Positions 1 to 8,834 are shown, numbered from the stretch's first letter. The stretch is 64,000 bases of DNA from Qipengyuania sp. ABI-127-1 (GCA_022953095.1 JALJCR010000001.1:1460501-1524500); one strand, 5' to 3'. The notes: generated by a model from the letters alone, not told the origin. Program-made: numbers and translations.

Positions 1-952
1 AAGTCCGGTAGCCGATGCAAGTAACGACCAGATCGGCCGGAACACGATAGGTTTCGCCCGTTCCGACCGGGCGTCCGGCTTCGACCTTCGTCCGTTCGAC
101 TTCGACGCCGACTACCTTTCCGCCTTCGCTCACGATCGCTTTCGGATTGGCGAAGAAATCGAACTCTATGGCGATGGGTTTCTCACCATGGATGTTCTCG
201 GGGATGGCGGCGAAATCGCGCAGGAGCGTGACCGACTTGCGCATACCGGGTTCCAGAAACGCATCATCTTCTATTGGGGGTAGGTCGGCACCATCGACAT
301 GCGGGCTTGCTCGGTCGAGATGCAGGAGTTCGCCCAGTTCCTTCGGCGTCATCATGATCTGGTGCGGTCCGCGGCGGCCGAGTATGGAAATCGTCTCGAT
401 ATTGCTCTCGCACAGGGCTTCGAGCGCGTGCGCAACAATGTCGGAACCGGCGAATTCGTGTTGCGATTTGGACAGGATGCGCGCTACATCGAGTGCGACA
501 TTCCCCATGCCCACGACCACTGCATGCTTGCCCGAAAGATCGGGGTCGAGCCGCGCGAATTCGGGATGACCATTGTACCACCCGACGAAGGCCGCGCTGC
601 CAATGACGTTGCGGCTTCCCGCTCCATCGATGTCGAGCTGCCGATCTCTGGGCGCGCCGGTGGCAAGCACGACCGCATCGTAGAGCGAGGTTAGCTCTTC
701 CACAGTGATGTCTTCGCCCACCGTGACATTGCCCGCAAAGCGGACCGTATCGCCAATCGCGGTCTTCTCGTAGCGTCGTGAAACCGCCTTGATCGATTGG
801 TGATCGGGAGCCACGCCAGTGCGGATCAGGCCGAAAGGCACCGGCAGCTTGTCGTAGACATCGATAAGGGCATCCTCGCCCCATTTCTTAACCGCCGCTT
901 CCGCCGTGTAATAGCCCGCCGGACCAGAGCCTACGATCGCGATGTGCCGCAT
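1..952 (-). CDS. Ferredoxin-NADP+ reductase, adrenodoxin-reductase type (3' end outside window)
   Basis: Reading leftwards from an ATG at 952, the frame stays open to the window edge (about 317 residues). The N-terminus begins MRHIAIVGSGPAGYYTAEA, the FAD dinucleotide-binding fold. A second motif near residues 145-155 (GMGNVALDVARIL) is the NADPH-binding site typical of adrenodoxin reductase/FprA. The family transfers electrons between NADP(H) and ferredoxin in the cytoplasm. The family is usually about 440-460 residues, so roughly the last third is missing. It stands alone and divergent from the GGDEF-EAL gene. A partnership with the KorAB ferredoxin oxidoreductase at 45 kb is inference. A glutamate-synthase-small-subunit-like role is less likely because no N-terminal Fe-S domain is seen. 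Confidence 0.85.
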   Translation of the reverse strand, partial: MRHIAIVGSGPAGYYTAEAAVKKWGEDALIDVYDKLPVPFGLIRTGVAPDHQSIKAVSRRYEKTAIGDTVRFAGNVTVGEDITVEELTSLYDAVVLATGAPRDRQLDIDGAGSRNVIGSAAFVGWYNGHPEFARLDPDLSGKHAVVVGMGNVALDVARILSKSQHEFAGSDIVAHALEALCESNIETISILGRRGPHQIMMTPKELGELLHLDRASPHVDGADLPPIEDDAFLEPGMRKSVTLLRDFAAIPENIHGEKPIAIEFDFFANPKAIVSEGGKVVGVEVERTKVEAGRPVGTGETYRVPADLVVTCIGYRT

Positions 953-1136
953 GTCTCTCTCCCACAAGACAGACGATCCATGCACATCTGCCGCCCCCCT
1001 GGCAAGCGACCGTGCCGCGCGGAAGACACTTTGTGATCATGGTTATCCCTTTGGCAAGGAATTGTCCTTACCCCGGTAAACCGTTGAAGGGCGTAGGGCA
1101 TGAGAGTCAGGTAAGGCCATTGGGAGCTCGATAGGA

Positions 1137-3356
1137 ATGGCTGGGTTCTTCTCGCGATCCGCGCGGGCAATTGCGGAAGATGACGGGACCTCGGGGAATG
1201 AACCGCTGCGTCCCATCGACGCTTCCGACGCAGCCCGCCGGGTCGAGCTGCTCGATAGTTTCGAGGCCGCCGGGCTGGGCTGGTTCTGGGCCACCGACGC
1301 CAAGGGACGGCTGATCTATCTTTCAGAAAACGCCGCACACGCGCTGGGCTGGACGCATGGGGAAGCGATCGGCAAGCCGCTTGGCGAACTGTTTATTCCT
1401 GAACCGTTAGATGCGTCCGAAACGGCAGGGCGTTCGCTCGCCTTCTTACTCAGTGCCCGCCATTCCATCAGTCAGCTCAATGTGCGTCTGGCGGTGGAAG
1501 GCCAGGATGTCTGGTGGGAAATCGCGGGTAAGCCGCAGTTCGACGAAAAGCAGCGCTTTACCGGATATCGTGGCAGCGCAAAGGATGTCACGACGATCCG
1601 CGAAAGCCAGCAGGATGCCGAGCGGTTGGCACAGTACGATTCGCTGACAGGCCTGGCCAACCGCCACCGCATGACCGAGCGATTGACTTCGATTCTCAAG
1701 GCCTATCGCAATTCCAAGCGCACCTGCGCGCTGATGATGCTCGACCTGGACCGATTCCAGCAGATCAACGATACGCTGGGTCACCCGACCGGCGACGAAC
1801 TGCTCAAGCAGGTTGCCGGACGCCTCGGCCGCATCGTTGGCGATAAAGGCGAAATCGGGCGTCTGGGGGGCGATGAATTCCAGATCGTGCTCCCCGATAT
1901 CGATGATCGCGGTGCGCTGGGTGAGCTGGGGCAACGCCTGATCCAGATGATTTCGCAGCCCTATTCGATCAATGGCGCCCGCGCGATCATCGGCACGTCG
2001 ATTGGAGTTGCCGTCGCGCCGTATGACGGTCTGGATACTGAGGAGCTGGTCAAGGCGGCGGATCTCGCCCTTTATACTGCAAAGGGTGGGGGCAGGGGAC
2101 AATACCGCTTCTATTCGAGCGATCTCCAAGACGGGGCCAAGCATCGCCGACAGATCGAAGACGATCTGCGCGATGCGATCGAAGTCGGCCAGATTTCGAT
2201 GCATTACCAGCCACTTGTCTGCACTCAGGCGCACAGGGTCAAAGGTTGTGAAGCGTTCATGCGCTGGGATCATCCGGATCGTGGGCCGATCTCTCCCAGC
2301 GTCTTCATCCCGGTGGCCGAGGAAATCGGGATCATCAGGAAAATGGGCGAATGGGCGCTCAACGAGGTTTGCCATCAAGCCAAAGCATGGCCGCTGGATC
2401 TGCCGGTCGCGATCAATATTTCGGCTGTGCAATTCGCACATGACGACTTTCCGCAGGTGGTGCAGGCCGCGCTGTCCCAGAGCGGACTCGACCCTGAACG
2501 CCTCGAGCTCGAGATCACCGAAAGCGTGTTTCTCGGCGACATGGGGCGCACACAGCGTATTTTCGGGGAACTGAAAGAAATCGGGGTCAAGCTGGCGTTG
2601 GACGATTTCGGAACGGGCTACAGCTCTCTCAGCTACTTGCGGACGGCCCCCTTCGACAAGATCAAGATCGACCAGAGCTTCGTTCGCGGGGCAACCGAAG
2701 ATGGGAATAACAACGCCGCGATCCTGAGCGCCATCGTGGGTCTTGCCGATGCTCTAGATATGGAAACGGTGGCCAAAGGAGTCGAAGCAAAGGACGAACT
2801 GGATCTCGTTACCGAACGCGGTGCGACCCTGGTCCAGGGATATATTTTCTCCCGGCCAATGCCTAACGACGAGTTCGTCGAGGACCTCCAGCGGAGCGAA
2901 CCGACATACGAGCCGCGCGGGCCAGCGAAATACCGCGCCGACCGCAAGACGGTGTTCCGCCGTATCGGCCTGATCCACGAGGACAGCCGCTACAAGGTGG
3001 TGATGCGCAACCTGTCGAAGACCGGCGCGATGATCGAAGGGCTGCTCGAAGTGCCCCTGGGTACCGAAGTTGTGCTGGACCTTGGCGGCGGCCAGCTTGT
3101 CGTTGCCACGGTGCGTCGTTCGAAGGGGTCGGTTCAGGGCGTGGAGTTCGAAACATCGCTGATTAGCGACGGTGCCGACGGCCTGTGCACGCGTCACCGG
3201 GTCTCCCCCTATCAGATCGAAGCCGCGGGACGCCCGCTCGCGGCTCTTCCGCACGATCCCTATGCGCTGATAATGTCCGAGCGCCTGAATTCCGGGGCTC
3301 GGAAGAAATTCGTAGAGGTCGAGGTGGGCAATCCCAAGCCTGGCACGGGCTACTGA
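1137..3356 (+). CDS. PAS-GGDEF-EAL-PilZ cyclic-di-GMP protein
   Basis: 739 residues, soluble, with four domains: PAS (about 35-155), GGDEF (about 160-320), EAL (about 340-585) and PilZ (about 600-690). The cyclase half looks active: GGDEF is intact at 244-248, preceded by a normal INDTLGH segment, but there is no RxxD inhibitory site just upstream. The phosphodiesterase half is altered at two positions: the EAL signature reads EAF (372-374), and the VAEGVE glutamate is lysine (K547), while ELEITES and DDFGTGYSS (from 489) are normal. PilZ has the RxxxR and NLSKTG motifs for c-di-GMP binding. The likely output is c-di-GMP synthesis with the EAL and PilZ domains acting as sensors; this is inference from motifs. 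Confidence 0.92.
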   Translation: MAGFFSRSARAIAEDDGTSGNEPLRPIDASDAARRVELLDSFEAAGLGWFWATDAKGRLIYLSENAAHALGWTHGEAIGKPLGELFIPEPLDASETAGRSLAFLLSARHSISQLNVRLAVEGQDVWWEIAGKPQFDEKQRFTGYRGSAKDVTTIRESQQDAERLAQYDSLTGLANRHRMTERLTSILKAYRNSKRTCALMMLDLDRFQQINDTLGHPTGDELLKQVAGRLGRIVGDKGEIGRLGGDEFQIVLPDIDDRGALGELGQRLIQMISQPYSINGARAIIGTSIGVAVAPYDGLDTEELVKAADLALYTAKGGGRGQYRFYSSDLQDGAKHRRQIEDDLRDAIEVGQISMHYQPLVCTQAHRVKGCEAFMRWDHPDRGPISPSVFIPVAEEIGIIRKMGEWALNEVCHQAKAWPLDLPVAINISAVQFAHDDFPQVVQAALSQSGLDPERLELEITESVFLGDMGRTQRIFGELKEIGVKLALDDFGTGYSSLSYLRTAPFDKIKIDQSFVRGATEDGNNNAAILSAIVGLADALDMETVAKGVEAKDELDLVTERGATLVQGYIFSRPMPNDEFVEDLQRSEPTYEPRGPAKYRADRKTVFRRIGLIHEDSRYKVVMRNLSKTGAMIEGLLEVPLGTEVVLDLGGGQLVVATVRRSKGSVQGVEFETSLISDGADGLCTRHRVSPYQIEAAGRPLAALPHDPYALIMSERLNSGARKKFVEVEVGNPKPGTGY

Positions 3357-3528
3357 TTGCTAATCCGGCACGCCAGGTTGAGGCCGACCATCCCGGCAAG
3401 GGTGGCAGGGACCCGGTCGACTCTGACGATGCAGCGGCGCGATCGGTTTGTGGACGAACAGTGCGCGAAAGGCCTGGCGCGCTTTGCTAGCTGACAGGCG
3501 GTTTGAGTGCAGCTAAAGGGCGCTCGCA

Positions 3529-5364
3529 ATGACTGACCTTTCCAAGATCCGCAATTTTTCCATTATCGCGCATATCGACCATGGTAAGTCCACGCTGGCC
3601 GACCGGCTGATCCAGCACTGCGGTGGGCTGACCGACCGCGAGATGTCCGAGCAAGTCCTTGATAACATGGACATCGAGAAGGAACGCGGCATCACCATCA
3701 AGGCGCAGACCGTGCGCCTCGACTACACTGCGCGCGATGGCGAGACCTATGAGCTCAACCTCATGGACACGCCCGGCCATGTCGACTTCGCCTATGAGGT
3801 CTCCCGCAGCCTCGCCGCCTGCGAAGGCGCGCTGCTGGTGGTGGACGCCGCGCAGGGCGTCGAAGCCCAGACGCTCGCCAATGTCTACCAGTCGATCGAG
3901 CACGACCACGAGATCGTCCCCGTCATCAACAAGATCGACCTCCCCGCCGCCGAGCCCGAGCGCGTCGCGGAAGAAATCGAGGAAATCGTCGGCATCGAGG
4001 CCACCGGTCCGTGGGAGGAAGGCGGCGCCGTCCTCACATCCGCAAAATCCGGCATCGGCATCGAGGAAACCCTGGAAGCCCTCGTCAAGCGCATCCCGCC
4101 CCCCAAGGGCGACCGCGACGCGCCATTGAAGGCCATGCTCGTCGACTCATGGTACGACCCCTATCTCGGCGTCGTCATCCTCGTGCGCGTGATGGACGGG
4201 GTCATCAAGAAGGGCCTCAACGTCAAGTTCATGCAAGGGGGCACGCAGCACCTGATCGACCGCGTCGGCTGCTTCACCCCCAAGCGCACCGACCTGCCCG
4301 AACTCGGCCCGGGCGAAATCGGCTTCATCACCGCGCAGATCAAGGAAGTCGAACAGGCCCGCGTCGGCGACACCATCACCACGGTGAAGGGTGGGGCGGA
4401 GAAGGCGCTGGCGGGCTACAAGGAAGTCCAGCCCGTGGTTTTCTGCGGCCTCTTCCCGGTCGACGCGGCGGACTTCGAGAAGCTGCGCGAAAGCATCGGC
4501 AAGCTGCGCCTCAACGATGCGAGCTTCAGCTACGAGATGGAAAGCTCCGCCGCGCTGGGCTTCGGCTTCCGCGCCGGCTTCCTCGGCCTGCTGCACCTGG
4601 AGATCATCCAGGAACGCCTCTCCCGCGAATACGACCTCGACCTCATCACCACGGCCCCGTCCGTGGTCTACCGCGTCCACCTCGGCCATTCGAAGAATGA
4701 AGAGGCCAAGACGATCGAGATCCACAACCCCGCCGACTGGCCCGACGTCAACCGCATCGAGACGATCGAGGAGCCGTGGATCAAGGCGGTGATCTACACG
4801 CCCGACGAATATCTCGGCGCCATCCTCAAGCTGTGCCAGGACCGCCGCGGCATCCAGACCGACCTCACCTATGTCGGCGGCCGCGCGCAGGTGAGCTACG
4901 AGCTGCCGCTGAACGAGGTTGTGTTCGACTTCTACGACCGGTTGAAGAGCATCAGCCGCGGCTATGCCAGCTTCGATTACGAGCAGATCGGCCTGCGCGA
5001 AGGCGACCTCGTGAAGATGAACATCCTCGTCAACAACGAGCCGGTCGACGCGCTATCGCTGATCGTCCACCGCTCCGTGGCCGAAGAGCGCGGCCGCGGC
5101 ATGTGCGAGCGCCTGAAAGACCTCATCCCGCGCCACCTGTTCAAGATCCCGATCCAGGCCGCGATCGGCGGCAAGATCATCGCCCGCGAAACCATCGCCG
5201 CCCTGCGCAAAGACGTGACCGCCAAATGCTACGGCGGCGACATTACGCGGAAGAAGAAGCTGCTGGAGAAGCAGAAGAAGGGCAAGGCCAGAATGAGGGA
5301 ATACGGCAACGTCTCGATCCCGCAGGAAGCCTTCATCGCCGCGCTGCGGATGGGTGAAGAGTGA
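3529..5364 (+). CDS. lepA: Elongation factor 4 (LepA) GTPase
   Basis: 611 residues, full family length. The GTP-binding motifs are in order: AHIDHGKST (14-22), DTPGH (80-84) and NKID (134-137), followed by the EF-G-like domains and the LepA-specific lysine-rich C-terminal domain ([20 protein letters not shown]). LepA acts on the ribosome during initiation and elongation. The start is chosen because [13 protein letters not shown] matches the family N-terminus; no strong ribosome site precedes it. Codon choice leans strongly to CTC, ATC and GAC in the central part, more than in neighbouring genes. A second, diverged copy of its last 18 codons lies 60 bp downstream (5424-5480), which suggests the gene was replaced by recombination. 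Confidence 0.97.
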   Translation: MTDLSKIRNFSIIAHIDHGKSTLADRLIQHCGGLTDREMSEQVLDNMDIEKERGITIKAQTVRLDYTARDGETYELNLMDTPGHVDFAYEVSRSLAACEGALLVVDAAQGVEAQTLANVYQSIEHDHEIVPVINKIDLPAAEPERVAEEIEEIVGIEATGPWEEGGAVLTSAKSGIGIEETLEALVKRIPPPKGDRDAPLKAMLVDSWYDPYLGVVILVRVMDGVIKKGLNVKFMQGGTQHLIDRVGCFTPKRTDLPELGPGEIGFITAQIKEVEQARVGDTITTVKGGAEKALAGYKEVQPVVFCGLFPVDAADFEKLRESIGKLRLNDASFSYEMESSAALGFGFRAGFLGLLHLEIIQERLSREYDLDLITTAPSVVYRVHLGHSKNEEAKTIEIHNPADWPDVNRIETIEEPWIKAVIYTPDEYLGAILKLCQDRRGIQTDLTYVGGRAQVSYELPLNEVVFDFYDRLKSISRGYASFDYEQIGLREGDLVKMNILVNNEPVDALSLIVHRSVAEERGRGMCERLKDLIPRHLFKIPIQAAIGGKIIARETIAALRKDVTAKCYGGDITRKKKLLEKQKKGKARMREYGNVSIPQEAFIAALRMGEE

Positions 5365-5423
5365 CCTCATTCTGGGATGCGGGAGCGCCCGTAGGGCGGC
5401 CTGTCCCCGCAAAGGCGGGGAGG

Positions 5424-5480
5424 AACGTGAGCATTCCGCAGGAGCCGTTTATTGCGGCGCTGCGGATGGGGGAGGAGTAG
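5424..5480 (+). pseudogene. Orphan second copy of the lepA 3' tail
   Basis: This 57-base stretch translates to [18 protein letters not shown] and a stop. It is the same as the end of the intact lepA except for one Ala-to-Pro change. At the nucleotide level about ten codons differ, almost all synonymously, and the stop is TAG instead of TGA. It has no start and cannot be expressed alone. Protein-level conservation with heavy synonymous divergence means the two tails evolved in separate functional lepA genes. It is not a fresh tandem duplication. The 59 bases between the copies contain a short GC-rich hairpin repeat (CCCCGC/GCGGGG). Confidence 0.85.
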
Positions 5481-5827
5481 GCGACGTTCTTACCGACCCA
5501 AATAATTGGGGCGGTAAACGAAGGTAAATTTGCCCCTAATACGTCTGTGGATTGCGACTCAGAGGCACTTGCCTGTGGGTCGCTTTGGATTCAATTATGG
5601 ATGGCTGACTAGAATTGGGAGGTCGGGGTGGAGCCCGACCTCCCCTTCAACCACCAAAACCTGAGCGGTCGCGGTGGAGGCCGTTTCCGCTGTGGAAACA
5701 TCGTGACTATGTTCTCGGTGCACATGGCCCGTCAAGCGACCGCTCTATTGAGCGAGAGGAGCTACGAACATGGCTATCTACAGCCTTATCCACAGCGGCG
5801 TCTCGTCGAGACAAATGAGATACCGCT
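5481..5827. other. Gene-free stretch between lepA remnant and accessory unit, with strong hairpin
   Basis: No convincing gene is seen here. Two short overlapping open frames start at 5615 and 5628 but have no family resemblance, no ribosome site and conflicting frames. The clearest structure is a perfect 11-bp stem, GGGAGGTCGGG at 5617-5627 pairing with 5634-5644 around a 6-base loop. It is not followed by a T run, so it is not a standard terminator. Base composition becomes visibly more AT-rich from about 5480 onward, marking the left side of the accessory patch. Confidence 0.6.
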
Positions 5828-6493
5828 ATGGCATTGGAAAACATTCACTTACGTAAGCTTCTGAAGATACTTTTTCTGGAGCAGAAAATGCGGCAATCTG
5901 CTCTGCGAGCAGATATTCGCGAAGATATCCGCCGTGAGACTGGAGAAGTCGGAGGTGGTGGCGATTTCTACAGCCCCTTTTGGGCGGATGCCAAAGCGCA
6001 TGTTTTCGGAGGTGCTGATCTTCGATATCTCACTGCTGCGCGGGTCAATGCGAATGCTCGAAGGGCCAACCTCTATCCGCAGCTTCGCGATGGTTTCCTT
6101 CGATGGTGGGAAGAAAAACGGCGTTGGACTAACATGCCTTTTAAGCCTGGTCGCAAACTAAAAGCCCGTATCAAATTTCCGAATTTGGACGCTACCGTTA
6201 AAGTTGATAATATTCTAACAGTCGTGGACGCGAATGATGATGAGCACATTGTCTATTCGTATTTTGCTCCTGAGCCGGCATTAAACCACGAATCTGCACG
6301 CCTTGGTCTTTGGTTGCTTTCACGAGCCTTTCCTACAGTTCCGGTGAACGAGCTACGCATTTTAGATATTATTCGAGGAAACGTCTTCTCATTAGATCGC
6401 AATCCTTTAGGCGGAGATGAGGAGTTTGAGTTTATAGCTAGATATGCTCGTTTGATTGAAGAGCGCGATAAGCTTCGGAAGGAATATGACTAG
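5828..6493 (+). CDS. Unknown protein preceding dGTPase-type gene
   Basis: 221 residues. I do not recognise the family. The N-terminal 50 residues are charged and probably helical. A glycine-rich GGGGDF segment follows, then Trp- and Arg-rich sequence, then a beta-rich region around residues 110-200 ending in a charged helix. No signal peptide or membrane segment is seen. The start ATG at 5828 follows a GAGA ribosome site. The gene is visibly AT-richer than the flanking chromosome, and its last 8 bases overlap the start of the dGTPase gene, so the two are translationally coupled and probably act together. A role as partner or regulator of the hydrolase is inference from coupling only. Confidence 0.7.
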   Translation: MALENIHLRKLLKILFLEQKMRQSALRADIREDIRRETGEVGGGGDFYSPFWADAKAHVFGGADLRYLTAARVNANARRANLYPQLRDGFLRWWEEKRRWTNMPFKPGRKLKARIKFPNLDATVKVDNILTVVDANDDEHIVYSYFAPEPALNHESARLGLWLLSRAFPTVPVNELRILDIIRGNVFSLDRNPLGGDEEFEFIARYARLIEERDKLRKEYD

Positions 6494-7859
6494 AATGGAA
6501 GGGGATCGCCACTTGGAAGATTTTTGGTCTTGTAGGCGTTCAGGGTGGACAAAACACCCTGAAGATGCACGCACGCCGGGTGATGTGGACTACGCGCGAG
6601 TGATCCATTCGGGTTCGTTCCGTCGCCTCCAAGGTAAAACTCAAATCCTGAATCTAGGTGATAGTGATTTTTACCGCACGAGACTGACTCATTCGCTAGA
6701 AGTTGCCCAAATTGCTGGCGGTTTGGGCGCTCAAATCCGCAAGAATTTTCCAAACGATGAGGCCACGCAATTTGTACCAGACCGCAGCATGCTGCAGGCC
6801 ATTGCATCCACCCACGATCTTGGACATCCCCCCTTTGGCCATGGCGGAGAGGTGGCCCTAAATTATTGCATGCGGGAAAATGGAGGTTTCGAGGGGAATG
6901 GACAAACTCTACGGATTCTAGCCAAATTGGAAAAATTTTCGGATTCTGATGGCGCCGACCTTTCCCGAGAAGCGCTGCTAGGCGTTTTGAAGTATCCTGT
7001 TGCTTACAGTGCAGCCGTAAATCCCAAGATTATCCCAGACATGCTGCCTGACACTAGTGGCACCCCACTGCTTGATCGCGAGGTCTCAAAGCCTCCAAAG
7101 TGCTATTTGGACAGCGAGGCTGACGTCGTTGATTGGTTGCTAGAACCTCTGTCTGAGACCGACAGGAAACAATTCCAACAGTTCGATTTGAAGCAGGGCA
7201 AACATGCCAAGGCTCGGCACAAGTCGTTTGCTTGCAGCATAATGGACTTAGCCGATGATATTAGTTTCGGCATCCATGACATGGAGGATGCCTTAGCCCT
7301 TAGTCTCGTTAGTCAGTCTGGTTTCCGTCGGCACGTTTCGCCGGAAAAGTGCGAGGGACTGCTCGATTATTTAAACAGCAATTATGCTGGGCAGTATGGC
7401 AACGATGTCTACGGCGGTTGGGTTAAGCGAATCTTCGGGGATGGTTCTGAGCGGAAGCATCAAATCAATCGGATATTGAACTTTGTGATTACGAGCGTTG
7501 AGATTGATGAATTGACAGAATTTGCTGAACCGCGCTTACGATACCGTGCCAAACTACCGGAACCAGTTGCTCGCTTTGTCGAGGCGGTGAAAGAATTTAT
7601 CCGAGAGGAAGTCATTTTTAACCCGAGCGTTCAGCATCTAGAATTCAAAGGTCAGATGATGGTTATCGCTGTTTTTGAAGTACTTAAATCTGATCCCAAG
7701 AGCTTTCTGCCTAAGGACATATACGCGAAATTTATTGAGAGCGGCGATCCGCTTAGGGATATTTGCGACTATGTAGCTGGAATGACTGATACGTATTTAC
7801 TCCGTACTTACGAACGGCTGTTCGCACCCAGAGTTGGTTCCGTATTTGACAAGCTTTGA
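6486..7859 (+). CDS. dGTPase-type HD-domain dNTP triphosphohydrolase
   Basis: 457 residues. HD-superfamily metal ligands are present in family order: H69 in RLTHSLEVAQ, H110-D111 in STHDLGHPPFGHGG, and D254 in MDLADDISFG. The N-terminal SFRRLQGKTQ segment matches the dGTP triphosphohydrolase family, which cuts dGTP to deoxyguanosine and triphosphate. The start at 6486 is chosen for the AAGGA site just upstream and the 8-base overlap with the preceding gene; 6495 is an alternative. The gene is AT-richer than the surrounding chromosome and sits in an accessory patch. dNTP-depleting dGTPases are a described anti-phage strategy, so a defence role is plausible. Housekeeping dNTP turnover cannot be excluded. 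Confidence 0.9.
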   Translation: MTRMEGDRHLEDFWSCRRSGWTKHPEDARTPGDVDYARVIHSGSFRRLQGKTQILNLGDSDFYRTRLTHSLEVAQIAGGLGAQIRKNFPNDEATQFVPDRSMLQAIASTHDLGHPPFGHGGEVALNYCMRENGGFEGNGQTLRILAKLEKFSDSDGADLSREALLGVLKYPVAYSAAVNPKIIPDMLPDTSGTPLLDREVSKPPKCYLDSEADVVDWLLEPLSETDRKQFQQFDLKQGKHAKARHKSFACSIMDLADDISFGIHDMEDALALSLVSQSGFRRHVSPEKCEGLLDYLNSNYAGQYGNDVYGGWVKRIFGDGSERKHQINRILNFVITSVEIDELTEFAEPRLRYRAKLPEPVARFVEAVKEFIREEVIFNPSVQHLEFKGQMMVIAVFEVLKSDPKSFLPKDIYAKFIESGDPLRDICDYVAGMTDTYLLRTYERLFAPRVGSVFDKL

Positions 7860-7865
7860 TCAAAA

Positions 7866-8010
7866 ATGACCTTCGGCGTTTTCATGCACAAGGATGGGTC
7901 GATCTACGACGACATCCCCGAGGTGCATTACCAGTTTCCGAAGAGCTATCTCAGCCGCGCACAACAAATGGTCGGCGATTGGATCGTCTATCGCGAGCCG
8001 GTCAAGATTC
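7866..8010 (+). pseudogene. Truncated 5' end of a PUA-like/HNH-endonuclease-type gene
   Basis: An ATG six bases after the dGTPase stop opens a frame whose first roughly 48 residues (MTFGVFMHKDGSIYDD..., then QFPKSYLSRAQQMVGDW) resemble the N-terminal domain of a family of alphaproteobacterial HNH endonucleases, as I recall it. After about 8010 the resemblance ends. The frame continues to 8156 only as low-complexity sequence antisense to the antitoxin gene. The catalytic HNH part is therefore missing. Composition is closer to the normal chromosome than the dGTPase gene. It marks the point where the accessory patch was cut or the toxin-antitoxin module inserted. The family name rests on memory of the N-terminal pattern. 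Confidence 0.55.
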
Positions 8011-8055
8011 CCAACTCAAAGAGGTTGCCTGCTGGCAAATTGAACGACAACTGCC

Positions 8056-8343
8056 TTACTGAAGCACCTCTCCAACCAAGCTCGGCCGCTTTGCGATCAT
8101 GGCCAGCAACACCTGCGCCGGGCCGCTCGGCTGGCGCCGTCCATGTTCCCAATTAAGCAAGGTCCCCTTTGCCACACCGATGCTACGGGCGAATTCTGCC
8201 TGTGACAGGCCAGTTTTCGCGCGGATGGCCACGACATCGACCTGCGGCACCTGGACCTGATGGACTCGTGCGCCGGTGTCCTTGCTTTCGGCGAAGGCGA
8301 GGGCTTCGGTTAGGCCCTGCTTGATGCTTTCATAAGCGCTCAT
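8056..8343 (-). CDS. XRE-family antitoxin (HigA/NadS-like)
   Basis: 95 residues with a C-terminal helix-turn-helix (IRAKTGLSQAEFARSIGVAKGT, about residues 40-62) followed by the LLNWEHGRRQP recognition segment common to NadS/HigA-2 antitoxins. It should bind its own promoter and neutralise the upstream-encoded toxin. Its start codon overlaps the toxin stop by 4 bases (ATGA), so the toxin is translated first and the antitoxin is coupled to it; this toxin-first order is typical of HigBA. Confidence 0.88.
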   Translation of the reverse strand: MSAYESIKQGLTEALAFAESKDTGARVHQVQVPQVDVVAIRAKTGLSQAEFARSIGVAKGTLLNWEHGRRQPSGPAQVLLAMIAKRPSLVGEVLQ

Positions 8344-8681
8344 GGTTTGTCTCCGTATCGCGCAATCAGCGCCTTGCTCAATGTGACCAGCTCGGCTTTT
8401 TCCGCCGGGGTCAGATTGTCTTTCTCGTTCTTCGCGAACACTGTCAGCAGGAACAGCGGCATGTGCCGTCCACCGAAAACATGCAGCGTTCGATAGCCTC
8501 CACTTTTTCCGCCGCCATCTCGCGCGATCCGCGCCTTCCGCAATCCTCCACCTAGCGAAACGCCGACTTCCGGGTTGGCAGCCAGGTAGTTCACTATGCC
8601 AATCCGTTCATCCTCGGACATGATGGCCTTGGCGCGGCGCAGAAACTCAGGCAATTCGACGACGGTCTGAAGCTGCGACAT
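8340..8681 (-). CDS. RelE/ParE-superfamily toxin (HigB-2-like)
   Basis: 113 residues from the ATG at 8681 (MSQLQTVVELPEF). The fold pattern matches the HigB-2/RelE group: an N-terminal helical part, a GGGLRKARIA strand, SGGYRTLHVF, and the PLFLLTVFAKNEKDNL core ending in an alpha-helical tail. These toxins cut mRNA on the ribosome. An in-frame ATG further upstream (8717) is rejected because it lies inside the promoter. With the chosen start, the predicted transcript begins almost at the start codon and no ribosome site is present, so translation may be leaderless. Confidence 0.88.
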   Translation of the reverse strand: MSQLQTVVELPEFLRRAKAIMSEDERIGIVNYLAANPEVGVSLGGGLRKARIARDGGGKSGGYRTLHVFGGRHMPLFLLTVFAKNEKDNLTPAEKAELVTLSKALIARYGDKP

Positions 8682-8688
8682 TGCGAGA

Positions 8689-8719
8689 TATATATAATCC
8701 ATTGACGTATGTGTCAATG
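8689..8719 (-). promoter_or_regulatory. Toxin-antitoxin promoter with palindromic operator
   Basis: On the minus strand, TTGACA (8712-8717) is separated by 17 bases from TATATA (8689-8694). The -35 box lies in a perfect inverted repeat, CATTGAC - 6 bases - GTCAATG (8700-8719), the expected site for antitoxin autoregulation. The predicted transcript start falls within a few bases of the toxin ATG at 8681. Confidence 0.7.
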
Positions 8720-8834
8720 AATCATGACGTCAGCGCCGTGACGGGCCGTCACGCGCCGTGTCGCGATGCGCTTGCTGCGCACCGGCTTCTAGCTTGTCGT
8801 TTGCTTCGCAAGCTCTGGCGCTAGGCGCCTTCGC

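Noticed and set aside
5615..5864. Two overlapping short open frames after lepA
   Set aside because: No resemblance, no ribosome site, and one is built from the 5617-5644 hairpin.
5481..8717. The accessory patch as a prophage or integrative element
   Set aside because: No integrase, recombinase or phage structural gene is seen, and no tRNA lies at either end; only a remnant lepA tail and composition change.
8737..8753. Perfect palindrome CGTGACG-GGC-CGTCACG
   Set aside because: Lies downstream of the terminase-like gene and upstream of the toxin promoter without a placed role; could be chance in GC-rich DNA.
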